From Eucommia ulmoides (Eukaryota; Streptophyta; Magnoliopsida; Garryales; Eucommiaceae), in the NCBI GenBank assembly GCA_016647705.1, contig CM028336.1, positions 12,036,880 to 12,100,879 on the forward strand: a DNA stretch of 64,000 nucleotides, read 5' to 3'. A model generated the notes under the pieces. It had not been told where the DNA came from. It worked only from the letters and a program-made list of their open reading frames with translations, and did not search any database. The translations under genes were made by a program, and so were the position numbers. Of this stretch, positions 10,392 through 22,624 are shown piece after piece; position 1 is the stretch's first letter; each line of letters starts with the position of its first letter.

Positions 10392-12937
10392 CGTGGTATT
10401 AGGATGGGTTTGCGACCGTCTTAGTCTTGGGTTATGGTACCCATTATTCATAATAAATTGTCTAATATTTAAAAATAATAATTTTAGTACAATTTATAAT
10501 TTATTATATTATTGTGAAAAAAGAAATGGCCTTTGGTCAATGTTGTTGCTTTTCTGTTTCTATTCTCTTTTATATTTTTTTATCGTTTGCTTATTCTTTT
10601 AAAGCTATCTCACAAGCAACAGTTTAAAAAGAAAAAAGAAAAAAAAAAACACATTTTGATAATGAAACAAAAGCTGAGTCTCCATTTGGAAAATTCTATA
10701 TTTGGCGTGGATCAAGTAAATTTATTTTTTATTTTTTAAAAAAAGTTGGAGAATGATTTTTATTATCCTATTATGCCATAATTGCTATCTGTCAAGCAAG
10801 TCCTGCAGGGTAAATAAATATTGTTACCTGTCAGGCAAATCTTGTAGGGTGAATATATGTTGTTATCTGTTAGGCAAATCCTGCAGGGTGGTTGCTCCTA
10901 CCATTGGAGATATTGAATGACTTTGACACTGATAGACACCTTAGATGGCACAGTTGTATATGTTACGGTATTGTCGTAATTCACAATCATAATGTGAAAT
11001 GATCTTATGGCTAGCATAGAAATATGTGTGTAATATTTTATTATATATCAAAATAATTTGATTGGTTGACTTAAAAACATCATTTTATTGTAATGATAAC
11101 AATAGAATTTTATTTCGGCCTGCTGTGCGGTTATATTATAGTATATTTTGAAAAATGGTGTTTGATAAATATACTTGGTCCATAAATTCTTTTTATATTA
11201 TGAAGACAACGTGTGTATTATCTTCTATGTAAATTGTCAAATTATATTTTTGTATTAAAATTTGGAATTTTTTTTTTATTGAAATGGATTATTTTATAAC
11301 GTTACGCCGATCAAATAAATTTTTAAATGTGGAAAGTGATTTTATTATCTGACTACACCATAGTTGTCTTCTCATCAGGAGGGCATGTCCTGTGAGATGT
11401 GGATATATGTTGTTACCTGTCAAGTAAGTCCTGCAGAGTGGATATATGTTGTTAGTTGTCAGACAAGTCCTGCATGGTGGATATATTTTATTACTTGTCA
11501 AACAAGTCCTGCATAGTAGATATATTTTATTACCTGTCAGGCAAATCCTGCAAGGTGGTTGCTCCTACCATTGGAGATATTAAAAGACTCTGATATTGAT
11601 AGCCACTTTAGATGACACAAATAGATAAATTACAATATCGTTATAACTCCTAATCGTGAGGTAAATGATCATATGGCTGGCAAGGAAGTATATTATTTTA
11701 TTATATACAAGTGAGTTGATTAATTGATTTAAATTCGGTTGTTCTGCTACGATAATATTTTTGTTGAGATTTGGATATTGTCCAGTGTGATTATATTTTA
11801 TTATAATATGGATTTTAATAAAAATAATTGATCCATAAAATATTTTTATATTACGAAAACAGTACACCGATAAAAATAACTCAGATAGATATTGGTCCAC
11901 TACTAACGATAGGTAGAGTCGGAGTGGGGGGGTTATTATGAGACTATTGGGAGCCAATTGTTACTTGAAAATGTTAATTTAAATTTTTTAGTTTAATTGG
12001 TATTGTGGAAATGCGATTGGGGGCTTATGTAATATTTTTTGTTTATACAGTTTACGTGAGTATTGAATTTAATATTGAACTCGTTATATTACATGACTTT
12101 GGATACATAATCATGTGATTTGAGATGTATTTGATTTTTAGTTTTATACGTATTTATGTGGTTCGGTTGTATTTATGTGTTTTAAGATATATTTATATGA
12201 TTTTAACGTATTTAGGTGTTTTGAGACATATTTATGTGCTTGGGAAGTGTTTATGTGTTTTGGACGTATTGCGAAAAATTTATTATTAAAAGTTTGGATT
12301 ATATTGATATTTATGAAAAAGTTTACGAGATTATTGGAATTTTAATGTAGATATTTAAATTGATATTAGTCTCACGAGATAGTCCACAAGGGATTGAGCT
12401 ATCCACTGATGATGATGTTGGTTGTGAACATGTTGATTTAAATGTTGGATGAAATTGATAAAAGCTGGTTATGGGATATAGCAATTGACTTGAAAAGTCA
12501 TGCCAAGTAGGAAAATTATCGAGGTTGTGGACTTGTTGGAATTGAGATAAATTCAATCCAAATGAGACTACTGAGATATTTAAAATATATTTATTGGGCA
12601 TATATATTTATTGTTATTTTTATCAGAGTGCACAGCGGAAGCAGTTAGGAACATAAGATTCTTTAGTAATTAGTTATTTATGCTAGGTGTTACCGACCAA
12701 AGTGTACTCTATCCGTAGGTTGTTGAATATAATATGAGCTACTATGAATACGGATGTAGCGATGTGTGGAATGGATTTTGATGGTTATGAATTATAGGTG
12801 ACTTTCGGTTATGGGACCCTACATAGAGAACAATTGTTCTAGAGTCAAGTGTGACTAACATGACTAGTACGGTGTGATTCTGAATGATTATTGTTTGACC
12901 AAAATTTCGATGATGAAATTTATTTAAGGGGGTAGAT
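10392..12937 (+). repeat. Interior of TGTAATACC copy 1: duplicated blocks with short CCTGTCAGG repeats
   Basis: No coding capacity. Two blocks of about 600 bp (about 10640-11220 and 11221-11900) share the order: a run of 40-45 bp repeats (variants of cctgtcaggcaaatcctgca then gggtg...tatatgttgtta), then ggttgctcctaccattggag, a stretch with gatgacaca and ggctag, then a region ending in ttatattatgaagac. There are three short repeats at 10787-10895 and five at 11376-11562. The same blocks occur in copies 2 and 3, so they belong to the family. Confidence 0.75.
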
Positions 12938-14067
12938 TGTAATACCTCAAAAATTTATATTTTTAGAAAAACATTATTTAATATAAGTTAATATTTTTGG
13001 GGACTATTTTATAAATTTATACTTGATAATTTTTGGAGTTAAATGTTAAATTTATATTTTTAAAAATACTATTATATATAAGTTTAATATTTTTGGGATT
13101 GTTTTACAAATTTATGGCATAAATAATATTTGGTAATTTTGAGAGATTAAATGTTAATTTTAAATTAATTTTAAAGGATTTTGGGACTATTAGGTTATTT
13201 AAAATATACTTTTAAGAGTTTTAGGATATAATTAATATTTTTATTTTATTTTAAATGGGCCTTAATATAAATAAATTAATTAATAAATAAATTATGGCCA
13301 ATATGGAAACCACATAATGTATAATTTATAAATATGGCATGTGTGTGTGTGTGTGAATTTGGGACTTGGGAGATCGATCAAAACAAAATAAAAACAAGAA
13401 AAGTTAATTTTTGGTGGGCCCCACTTGTTTATATATATATATATAAATGCATAGATAGATGTGTGTGTTTAATAAGATAAAGAAAGAGTTTGTTTGGTTT
13501 TGTTGGGGGATGTCAAACGAACCAAGCAGAAGGCACCAAGAAGAACAGATAAAAAATAGAGATGGTGAAAAGAAAATATAATTTTGCAATTAATTATCCA
13601 CCGTAGATTTCAGGTAGAATTTCTAACTCTTTTAATATATCTATATAATTTTCCTACTGTATGATTTATGTTATTATTGTTGTTGAATTTTAATTATTAA
13701 ATTTTATGAAATAATTATGATTATATGAAAATCATGCCAATGTATTTTATTTATTGTATCAATTAAATACATGTATTAGAGGGTTTGAAATTCTATTGAG
13801 CGTTGATTCACAACCCCACAGTTTTAATTATAGGACCAACTGCGATATGAGGTTTATTTGAATTTCTAGTAAGTTTATAAAAATTGTATTTATTATTTAC
13901 TATTAAAAAAAAATTGATTCGATAAATCGACAAACTATAATTATTGCCATCGCAATGTAAAATTTCTTAGATTGTTATTAATAATGAAAAATATTGGTCA
14001 TTCGTTTTAGCGTTAATTCTCTAAGAGGAGAAACCTTGTGGCGACCTTGAAAAATCGAGTCGTTACA
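12938..14067 (+). repeat. 3' LTR of TGTAATACC copy 1
   Basis: 1130 bp, TGTAATACC...CGAGTCGTTACA, followed directly by the gtact target duplication. It lacks the MITE found in the 5' LTR. Confidence 0.85.
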
Positions 14068-14072
14068 GTACT

Positions 14073-15221
14073 CATCAATGAACAATTTGAATGTCTTAAA
14101 ACCTGGTTAGAAAACCCTAAGGACTTGTTTGTTTGTCCTTCAATTTGCAGAATTTTCTATTTTTTTCAATTAGTTAGTTAAGCATTAGAAACACTTAAAT
14201 CGATTTTGTTTTTGTTTTTTGTTTTTTGAATTTTTGAATTTTTATTTGGTTTTCCAAATTTGAGACAATTTTTTGGATTGTTGAAAATATTTTTAGGGTT
14301 CTAAAAATATTTCCTTGTTTTCCAAATATGTAAATTTTCATGGTTCATTGTTTTGATTTGTCAAATATGTCAAGTATTCTCCTTTTTTGTGAAGAACATC
14401 TCATCGTGATTTGAAAAATTGTTGCACAACAGTTTTTGTAAAAAATTACTTCATAGTAAATTTTTGTGAAAGTTACTAACTACCCAACAAATTTTATTGT
14501 ACAGTAACATTTTAAGTGACAATTACTAACATTGCATTTTCGTGTCAAAATAAGGAAAAATGAAATCTAGTGGCAATGAAAGATTTTATTGCTGCGTAGC
14601 AAATATTACTCCTTGCAATATTTTTGCACTACAATTATCATGGCAATGTTTTTTGCAATTTTCTGCAATGGAATTTTTATCAATGGAGGGTAGCAATAAG
14701 TTGATTAATCATTTTCAGTAACGTTGAATGTTGTTTCAATGTTTTTAGTCCATCAACTATGCCTCAATGATTCAAGTAAGAATCTCATTTTAGTAAATAT
14801 CGATGTACAATGACTATTATCAATTTCATATGAGATCTACACTCATTATCATTTGTCGTGTGTTAATACTGTATGAAAGTTGCTGCAATGCAATTTTGGT
14901 GCATGAATTTTGTATATGTTTGTGAACAAGAATCGAGAGAATGTGGGGCTCACCGGTTAATTAAACTGAGACTGAAACTGGAACATTAAAATTCTAGAAA
15001 CAATAAAATCACATTTTTGAACCAAAATTCAAAATCCAATTTTTTTCTACAAAACCAATCCCTCATTACTATTGTTGCTATACAGTAATTAATCATAAAT
15101 AATTGTATACTTTTTACAAAAATTAAACGCAAATGCTAAATAGTTACTATATAGTAACTTTGTGTGATAGTGAATTTGATGATTTTTGCAATGCAATAAC
15201 ATTTATTTTGTAAGTAGTAAA
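14073..15221. repeat. AT-rich repeat block with ttactatacagtaa motifs (left part)
   Basis: Non-coding. Diffuse, diverged repeats built around an inverted-repeat word of the type agttactatatagtaact (a perfect 18-bp palindrome at 15142-15159) and gtagtaaa. The block continues to the right of the solo LTR at 15222 as far as about 19320. Confidence 0.5.
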
Positions 15222-17863
15222 TGTCACGACCCGTCCTGGACACCCATCATTCCAGGGCCGGTGTGACGACAACATGACATCACCTATTACATTTAATCTT
15301 TTTATACATTACAAAATGCATAAATTACTATACAATTTATTATACAAGACATACATAATCTTTATCTTTCATATGGTTCACCTCTGACAGTTCAACTCAA
15401 AGATTTCCAGATGACTCCACCTAATACCAGTAGGCGACCGTCTCCTAAAAGATTCACATGCGAGTGTACTGTTTTCTTAGTAAAAATCATTTTTAATATA
15501 ATAATAATACATTCTAAATAATACAACATTTAAATGGATCAAATGTAAATATATAAACACCACACAGTTGGTAAAATCTTCAGTATCAAATAAGCAGTGA
15601 GAGTAAAACGGTATAAATAAGTCCCATTCAAATTCATCCAGTATCAAATAAGACCAATCACCATAATCAATAATAAATCACTCAATATATATATAAAACA
15701 CCCCAACTCAAACACACATCTCAATCCCATACCCACCGGCTAAGCCATAGTGATCGTTTTAACCTCACGATCGGGAGTTGCAACGGTACCGTAACCATCC
15801 GTAGGATATGCCTTCCTAGCGGACCTAACTGCGCAGATCACCGCCTACCGAACGTCTCCAGAGGCCATAATATAAATCACCACATAATATGAATCACTAC
15901 CTGCCAGACCACCCTTCGGACATGACATAATATGTATCACCACCTGCCAGACCACCTTCTGGACAGGACATAAACTATGGCATAGTCAACTCAATAATAT
16001 CATCATCAGATCACAAATCAATACCCATTTTCCAAACAGACCAACCAACAATATTGTCAAAACAATAATATCATCGTAAAACTACAAACAAAATCACCAT
16101 TCTGCTCAAGCAAATAATCACCACCATCAAATCAATAACACCGTCAAATTACCAACATCCACCTCATTTCCAAAACCGATTTAATTCAAAAATCATGTTT
16201 TTCCCACCTTTTATTAAAACCACCAAATCCAACAGATTATTATGAAGTCTTTCTTTTTAAAACCCCAAACAATTCAATGGAAATCCATTTTACCAACTCA
16301 CCCATAACTAGCTTGATCCATATCATTTATAAAAGTATCTAATTTAAATATAACCACTTCCTATCATATATAAATATAAAAATAGTTTGACAAGAAGACA
16401 GTACACTCACCTGATATCTGCTCTCAAAGCTCCACCAAATATTCGTTACTGAACTTTCGACAATTTTGAACCTATTTGTAATAAGGCCTAAATTAATATT
16501 ATAGAGAAAATAACTTAATGGCACAATGCAAGCCCTACGTTCATAAATTTCCCATTCCCCACATTTTGATATATGAAAATGTTATTCGATTAGTTTAGCG
16601 TCGTTAAAATTTACGATTTACACCTAATTCATATAAACGATCTTATTGTTTATTATTCTCATTTTGATATTCTAAGGTTAGAAACAAAATTTAGAATTCA
16701 TAAAATAAATTAGAACATGTTACCCGTTTCGAATCGATCGTGGATTTCCCTAAAATTTCATGTATTTTTTATTCTGCTCCCCACCGCCTAAGCGACGCTT
16801 CACCGCCTAGGCCATCGATCCTCCGCCTAGGCGAATACTCAGCAGCTTAAACTCTTGATTCATTGACTTCTCACCGCCGCGGCGACCGTGCGACAAATCT
16901 CTTTTCTGCTTTACTGAATTCCCACCGCCTAGGCAAAACACCTAACTGCTGCGGCGGTGATCATCTTCCTCTCTCTGCTCTGTTTTGGATCTCAGCAGCC
17001 ACCTTCTCTCATCTCTTTACCAATGATCACCCTCTACATCCACGACGGCGAATCAACACCCACACAAACCAACCGAACGGTGGCACAACACCCACTGCTC
17101 TATCTCTCTTCTTCGTTTCCTGTTTCTGTTTTTCTGTTTTTCGTTTCCTGTTTTTTTTTTTTTTTTGAACCAGCCGCCAACCAACTAGGAGATCTGATCA
17201 TGCCATTTACCGCCAGCCACTCCAAATCGTTCTGCCCACACACACAACAGACACACATGACACATAGTAGCAGAGCACACCCATACAAATACCCTCGACT
17301 TACCTAACTCCACCGAAAAAACCATACCCACGCACACTCGCGTTGGCATCGAAACAACGTCGATCACTCACGCACAACGCGACGACGGCGGCCGGACGAT
17401 GGAACAACACACTCACTTACCGAAGACGAGATATCCACACCGCAAGCCCACCGCCGGCTACTCTTCTCTCTCTTCCTTCTCTTCCTTTCTCTTTCTTCCT
17501 TTTCGGACCCCTCTTCCCGTTTTATCTTTGTGTGTGTGTGTGTGTATGTGTATATACACACACACTCAAGTGTATGTGCTCACCGGCTAGACAAGAGCCA
17601 TACCTCTCCTTATCATATCACCCACTCCCATTCTTTCTCTATATATACATTAAGATATTTTTGTAATATTACACAAACCTCCCCTTATATTATGTTATGG
17701 TAGCAATTAAACCCAAATATATGTTTTAATGTTTATAAAAATTTCAATACAACCCCCTAAAATTTTAATTCACATAATTTATATCGTAATCCACCCCGAT
17801 ATTTTCAAAATATTTTTAAAACGCGACTTAAATTATTCGTATATAAAAAATCGGGGTCTTACA
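15222..17863 (+). mobile_element. Solo LTR, 2.6 kb, probably Ty3/gypsy
   Basis: Starts TGTCACGACCCGTCC and ends GGGGTCTTACA, with a 5-bp duplication gtaaa at 15217-15221 and 17864-17868. The surrounding repeat has the uninterrupted form at about 18233-18260, confirming the ends. No internal region follows, so it is a solo LTR left by recombination. It includes a GC-richer part (16770-17480) with repeated GCCTAGGC palindromes and CT-rich tracts; open frames there are compositional. Strand and superfamily are inferred from the termini only. Confidence 0.75.
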
Positions 17864-17868
17864 GTAAA

Positions 17869-18198
17869 AATATATTTTCTCTATCAACGAAGTAAGATTC
17901 AAATTCAAATTTTGTGCAAAATCAATTCTTCTCTATGATTGTTGCTGTATAGTAATTAATTGTAATTAATTATAGGCTTCACACAAAAATTAAATGAAAA
18001 ATATTAATAATTACTATACAATAACTTTCGTGAAACAATTAGTACCATTTGTTTTATAGGTAGTAAAAACACTTTTTTTTTTTTGTTATCAATGAAGCAA
18101 AATCAAAATCAATCTCATTAATATTTTTATTGTTGTACTATAATTAATCTCTCTAATACGATTATTGTTGTACAGTAAATATTAAACATTGAACGTGA
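17869..18198. repeat. ttactatacagtaa repeat block (right part)
   Basis: Continuation of the 14073-15221 block, with variant copies of the ttactatacagtaac and aattcaaattcaaatt words. No gene. Confidence 0.5.
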
Positions 18199-19318
18199 TG
18201 ATAGTTACTATACAGTAACATTTGTTATATAGGTAGTAAATGCATATTTTCACTATCAATGAGGCAAAATTCAAATTCAAATTTCTGCAAATTCCATCAA
18301 TACGATTTGTAGACACGACATTTTTACCATTTTCCTCACAAAATTTAAATTTTATATTGCAATTTACTTTATTTATATTTTATTTTATTTTGAAAAAAAT
18401 TACTACAAAAAAAAAAGAAGAAAAATATAGAAAAAAGAAGAAGAAAAAGAGAAGAAAATAAATAAATATATATATATAGAGAGAGAGAGTGTGCGTGAGA
18501 GAATAAAGTGGAGAGAACTAGAGAAACGAGAGAGAGAGGTGGGGCCCACTGAAGAGAGAGAAAAAATAGGGAGAAATGAATTGGGGAAGTGGCATGTGTG
18601 GAGAGTATTTTCCTTTCGGTGAGTTTTTCCTAAATAAAAAAAATAATCTTTAGGTATTTTGTTGTGTCATGGTTTATGGGGCCCATTCTAAATTATTATT
18701 TTAAAATGGGTAATCATCTAAAAAATCCAAAAAAATAAATAAAAAATCATAATAATATTCTCATAATAACGTTATGATAGTTACTATACAGTAATATTTG
18801 TTATATAGGTAGTAAATGCATATTTTCACTATCAATGAAGTAAAATTCAAATTCAAATTTCTGCAAATTCCATCAATACGATTTGTAGACACGAAATTTT
18901 TACCATTTTCCTCACAAAATTTAAATTTTATATTGTAATTTACTTTATTTATATTTTATTTTATTTTGAAAAAAATTAATACAAAAAAAGAAGAAGAAAA
19001 ATATAGAAAAAAGAAGAAGAAAAAGAGAAGAAAATAAATATATATAGAGAGAGAGAGGAGAGGGGGAGAAAGTGTGCACGAGAGAATAAAGTGGAGAGAG
19101 ATAGAGAAACGAGAGAGAGAGGTGGAGCCCACTGAAGAGGGAGAAATGAATTGGGGAAGTGGCATGTGTGGAGAGTGCTTTCCTTTTGGTGAGTTTTTCC
19201 TAAATAAAAAAAATAATGTTTTGTTGTGTCATGGTTTATGGGGCCCATTCTAAATTATTATTTTAAAATGGGTAATCATCTAAAAAATCCAAAATAAAAA
19301 ATAAAAAATCATAATATT
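18199..19318 (+). repeat. Tandem duplication of a 545-575 bp unit
   Basis: Copies at about 18199-18773 and 18774-19318 match closely along their length: gatagttactatacagtaa, ttcactatcaatgaag, an A/G-rich middle (gaagaagaaaaagagaag, gagagagag), gaattggggaagtggcatgt, ggtttatggggcccatt. Differences are mainly small indels in the A/G tracts. No coding content; frames in the polypyrimidine complement are spurious. Confidence 0.85.
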
Positions 19319-20140
19319 TGATTTTTTAAAAACATAATTAAATTAATTCTTATTTAAAAAAATGATGAATCATGTTGACTGAAAAGGATGGTCCATCAAA
19401 GACATTTTTTCTCCAATAATTTATTTTAGTATTAATCTTATCCTAAATGAATAATTTTTTTCCCCATAATTGAAAAAAGGGGTTCTTCATGAGAATTTCA
19501 TGAATTAAAAATGATTTCTTTTTAATCCAAATTTTACGATTCAATATTTATCTAATTCACTTTGTGTAGTGATTGTTTTTTTTAAAAGAAAAATCAATAA
19601 TTCTTTCCAAAGTTAAAAGTCATTGTACGCTATAAAAGTTATTATAATTTTTTATATAAAAATTGCAGTTATTTTAAAGTAGTATAATGATTTTGGATTC
19701 ATAAAAAAATAATTGTACCAACGTGGAATAAATTGAATAGAATTTTAACTTCGCATACTGTTCACAAAAACAAACTTTAAATTTTTTATGTCCATACAGT
19801 CTACTAACTCATAGTAATTTTATAAAATTTGAAAAACAACAATAAGTTGATATTTTTATGATTTTTTGGCTCTAAGGCTAGAGACCAATTTTTTATTACA
19901 TAATTTTGTGATTTTTATTTTGTTTATTTTTATTTTATGGTTTTTAATGTATGACTTTCTGTTATGTTTTTTCCAAATAGATCTTGCTACAAAAAATTTG
20001 GGTATTCAATTAATTTTATTAAAAGTATTAAATGCAAACATCATGAGAAAGAAAATACAATTTATTTTGGTTTAACATCCAAATAGTAAATAACTATTTC
20101 GTATTATTATAACAAACCAATTTTTTTTTTCTTATTTTAG
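19319..20140. other. AT-rich sequence, nothing recognised
   Basis: No gene or clear repeat. It may be the body of the Helitron whose 3' end is at 20173, but no matching 5' end was found. Confidence 0.3.
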
Positions 20141-20173
20141 TCTAAACCCGTGCATTGCACGGTATAAAACTAG
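20141..20173 (+). mobile_element. Helitron 3' terminus
   Basis: A perfect 7-bp stem (CCGTGCA at 20148-20154, TGCACGG at 20156-20162) followed by an AT-rich 7-nt spacer and CTAG (20170-20173), with T next. This is the standard Helitron 3' end layout. Only the end is certain; the 5' end was not identified. Confidence 0.7.
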
Positions 20174-20184
20174 TTTTATATATA

Positions 20185-20340
20185 AAGAAATAAAAAAAAA
20201 TTAGAACCCATAAAAAAATATGAAAAATGCATTCTTTAATCTCATTAAAACTTTTATCTCCTTCCACTTTTAAGTATTAAAAAAATTAGAACTCACAAAA
20301 AAACTTGAAAAATGCATTTTTGAACCTCATTAAAACTTGA
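20185..20340 (-). repeat. Fragment of Helitron-like repeat R1
   Basis: Carries the R1 edge sequence twice in short succession (cattctttaatctcattaaaac, ttccacttttaagtatt), directly after the Helitron terminus. Truncated. Confidence 0.55.
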
Positions 20341-22620
20341 GATATTTATTGTTTAGTCCTTATTTAAGAGATGGTATAGAGAAAAACCCAAACAAAAAGT
20401 TGTCTTAACTTTTGAACCTACGAGAACAATTAGTTTAGTTTTCAATCCTTTGACCACTGACCAATTCAATGAAAAGACTATTATACCCTTCTATATATTT
20501 AAATTGGTGTAAAATGTTAAAACCCTAATTAACATCTTCCCCTCGATCTGTCTCTTTGTCTCTCTTTAAGCCTCCCCACTCTCCACCTCAACCGTCTGTC
20601 TCTTCTCTCTAGTTTTTTTTTTTTTTTTTTCTCTCTCTCTCTCTCGTTAGTTTGAGACGGCGAAGGCAAATGGAACAGAAACTAGAAGTAGGCCAATCGA
20701 TATGAGATCGGCCCCAAAATTGGCCAGCCATAACTGCTGGGAATCGTATGGACTTACAGAGAAGTCGGCATTGTCGGTGGCGAAGTCGTCGGAGTTAGCG
20801 GTGACGATAATGAACTCGACGCTAAGCTCATCATTGTGGAAATCTTAGCCGATACGGTTGTGGATCTCCTCGCCATCTCTCTTCTTCTTCTTCCTCAAAT
20901 CGCCGACGATCTACACCGGGGAAGATCTGGCAAATCCCCGTGTTCGCCTCTATCACACGATCTACCATCAGCAAAAGTCTCCATCTCTTATTTCTCAAGC
21001 TCAGCCAACCCTAGTCCTCTCTATCAACCGAACCCTAGCCTTCTCTTTGTTTTTTTTTCTCTCCTAACCCTCTCTTGTCTTCTTCCTCACGTCGCCGAGT
21101 CCAGTAGCAATGTCGTTTGCCGTTCGCTGTTGTATCGCCGTTCTGATCTCCGTGCCTCACCTCCATTCTCTCTTTCTCCAAATCTGGATTTCTAGATCTA
21201 AAAACTCAGATTTGGAATTTCTATATCTAATTTCTTCATATATGAATTTGTTCAATGTTTGTTCATCTGATTTATTCAGATCTGGATTTGGTCATATGAT
21301 TTGTTCAATGTTTTTCATTATTTTGTTCAGAAGATCTGGAAAATTCAATACCATGTTAACATATGATTTTTGCATGAATGTTAATGTGTATATTTTTTAC
21401 GTTAATGTGAATGTTTGTGGGATTTTTTATATCTAGATTTCTAGATCTAAATGTTTGCATGAGCATTCAAGTACCATTTAAGGTAATTGAAGTTTTTTAG
21501 AATGTCCAAAATTGATTTTAAAAAATGACATTTATATATGTGTTAAGACACGATTTGCGTGAATGGTAATGTGTATACATTTCTGGGTTTGAACACGAAC
21601 GTGAACGTTGAGCGAATGATTGTTTTGAAATTTTTGAGTGAATATTGACTAAACATGAATTTGAGTTCAATGAAATAGTATTTTGAAATATTGAGTAAAC
21701 ATTCATACAAAATATTTGAATGAAAATTGAGTGAACTAAAATACTGTTTTGAAATATTGAATAAACAATCACACAAAATATTCGAATAAAACTTAGAATA
21801 TTGAGTGAATATATATTACGTCAATATTAACATAATAAAATTTGTATTACTTTAATAAACCTTTAAGTACAATATGGATATAAGATTCAAATTTAATACT
21901 GTTCAAGAGTGAAATATGTTTAATTTGAACATTTACGCACAGTTAAAAGGTAGTTGTTGATGAGATTCAAATCGAACAAGTAATATAGAAAAAGACGTAT
22001 TGCTTGAACATTTACGCACAAAATAGAAATGAGATCAAACGTAACATTTTTAAGAGATTGGAAAGTGAATTTCTAAAGACGTATTGCTTAAACATTTACG
22101 CACAGAATAGAAACGTATCTTAATCAAACATTTAAGCATTTGAAAAATGAAATACTTGAAGGTTTACGTATTATAAAAAGTTAAAATTCAAATCGTAGTT
22201 GTAAGTAATATAAGCAAGATGTATTACTTGAACATTTACGTTAACGTTAACATTCTTCACCTCAATTAATTAAGGTTTACGTTTACATATCATTTAAAGT
22301 TGACAAAAAAAAAAAAATGATTACATCATTGTGTAGATCTTTTTCAACATATTATTTTGATATTTTTTTTTTTGAATTTTTCGATTTGTTTTATACTTCT
22401 GAGAAGGGATTTTGTAATGATAATGTTTTTGTTTCAAATATAGAAAGTTCCATTACTTTTGTCTTGTAGCAAATAACAAAATGGTAGGATCGGTAAATAT
22501 GAGTGAACAGTTAAAGATAATATTAAGGACCTTTTTTTACAAACTCTATGGGGATTAAAAACTTAAATAATTGGATCAAATGTTTCTTTTCTAATTTCAT
22601 TATCTTTGAGAGACTATATA
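20341..22620. other. Unresolved segment with a gene-like GC-richer core
   Basis: 20560-21240 is less AT-rich, with CT-rich 5'-UTR-like tracts (20560-20650, 20870-20900) and reading frames of up to 119 codons that match no family I recognise. 21240-22300 is AT-rich and full of variants of gaatattgagtgaa and gaacatttacgcaca. It is flanked on both sides by R1 repeats. It may be captured host sequence within a mobile element, or a non-autonomous element of its own. No ends were found. Confidence 0.3.
21927..22245 (+). repeat. Short repeats, aacatttacgcaca motif
   Basis: The word gaacatttacgcaca or a close variant occurs at about 21927, 22006, 22090 and 22230. The middle two share the longer context aaagacgtattgctt and are spaced about 84 bp apart. 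Function unknown. Confidence 0.55.
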
Positions 22621-22624
22621 ATTA

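Larger units (their letters stand above)
8189..14067 (+). mobile_element. Non-coding LTR element, TGTAATACC family, copy 1
   Basis: A complete-looking element. The 5' LTR (8189-10391, including a nested MITE) and 3' LTR (12938-14067) both start TGTAATACC and end GAGTCGTTACA. A 5-bp target duplication gtact flanks it (8184-8188 and 14068-14072). A primer-site-like tggtatta follows the 5' LTR at 10394, and a purine-rich tract (aagggggtaga) precedes the 3' LTR. The 2.5-kb interior has no gag or pol and is built from repeated blocks, so it is non-autonomous (LARD-like). LTR divergence judged by eye over the first 250 bp is about 10%, so it is old. Two relatives lie at 30771 and 51203. Confidence 0.85.

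Noticed and set aside
16863-17666. Overlapping frames of 60-116 codons on both strands
   Set aside because: CT- and GT-rich LTR sequence with no recognisable domain.
18956-19248. Leu/Ser/Phe-rich frames on -
   Set aside because: Complement of GA-rich tracts in a tandem duplication.
20836-21195. 119-codon frame as a host gene
   Set aside because: No homology recognised, no clear intron-exon structure, flanked by transposon repeats; kept only as an unresolved segment.
20341-22620. Terminal inverted repeats marking a MULE
   Set aside because: I compared both edges and found no convincing inverted match.
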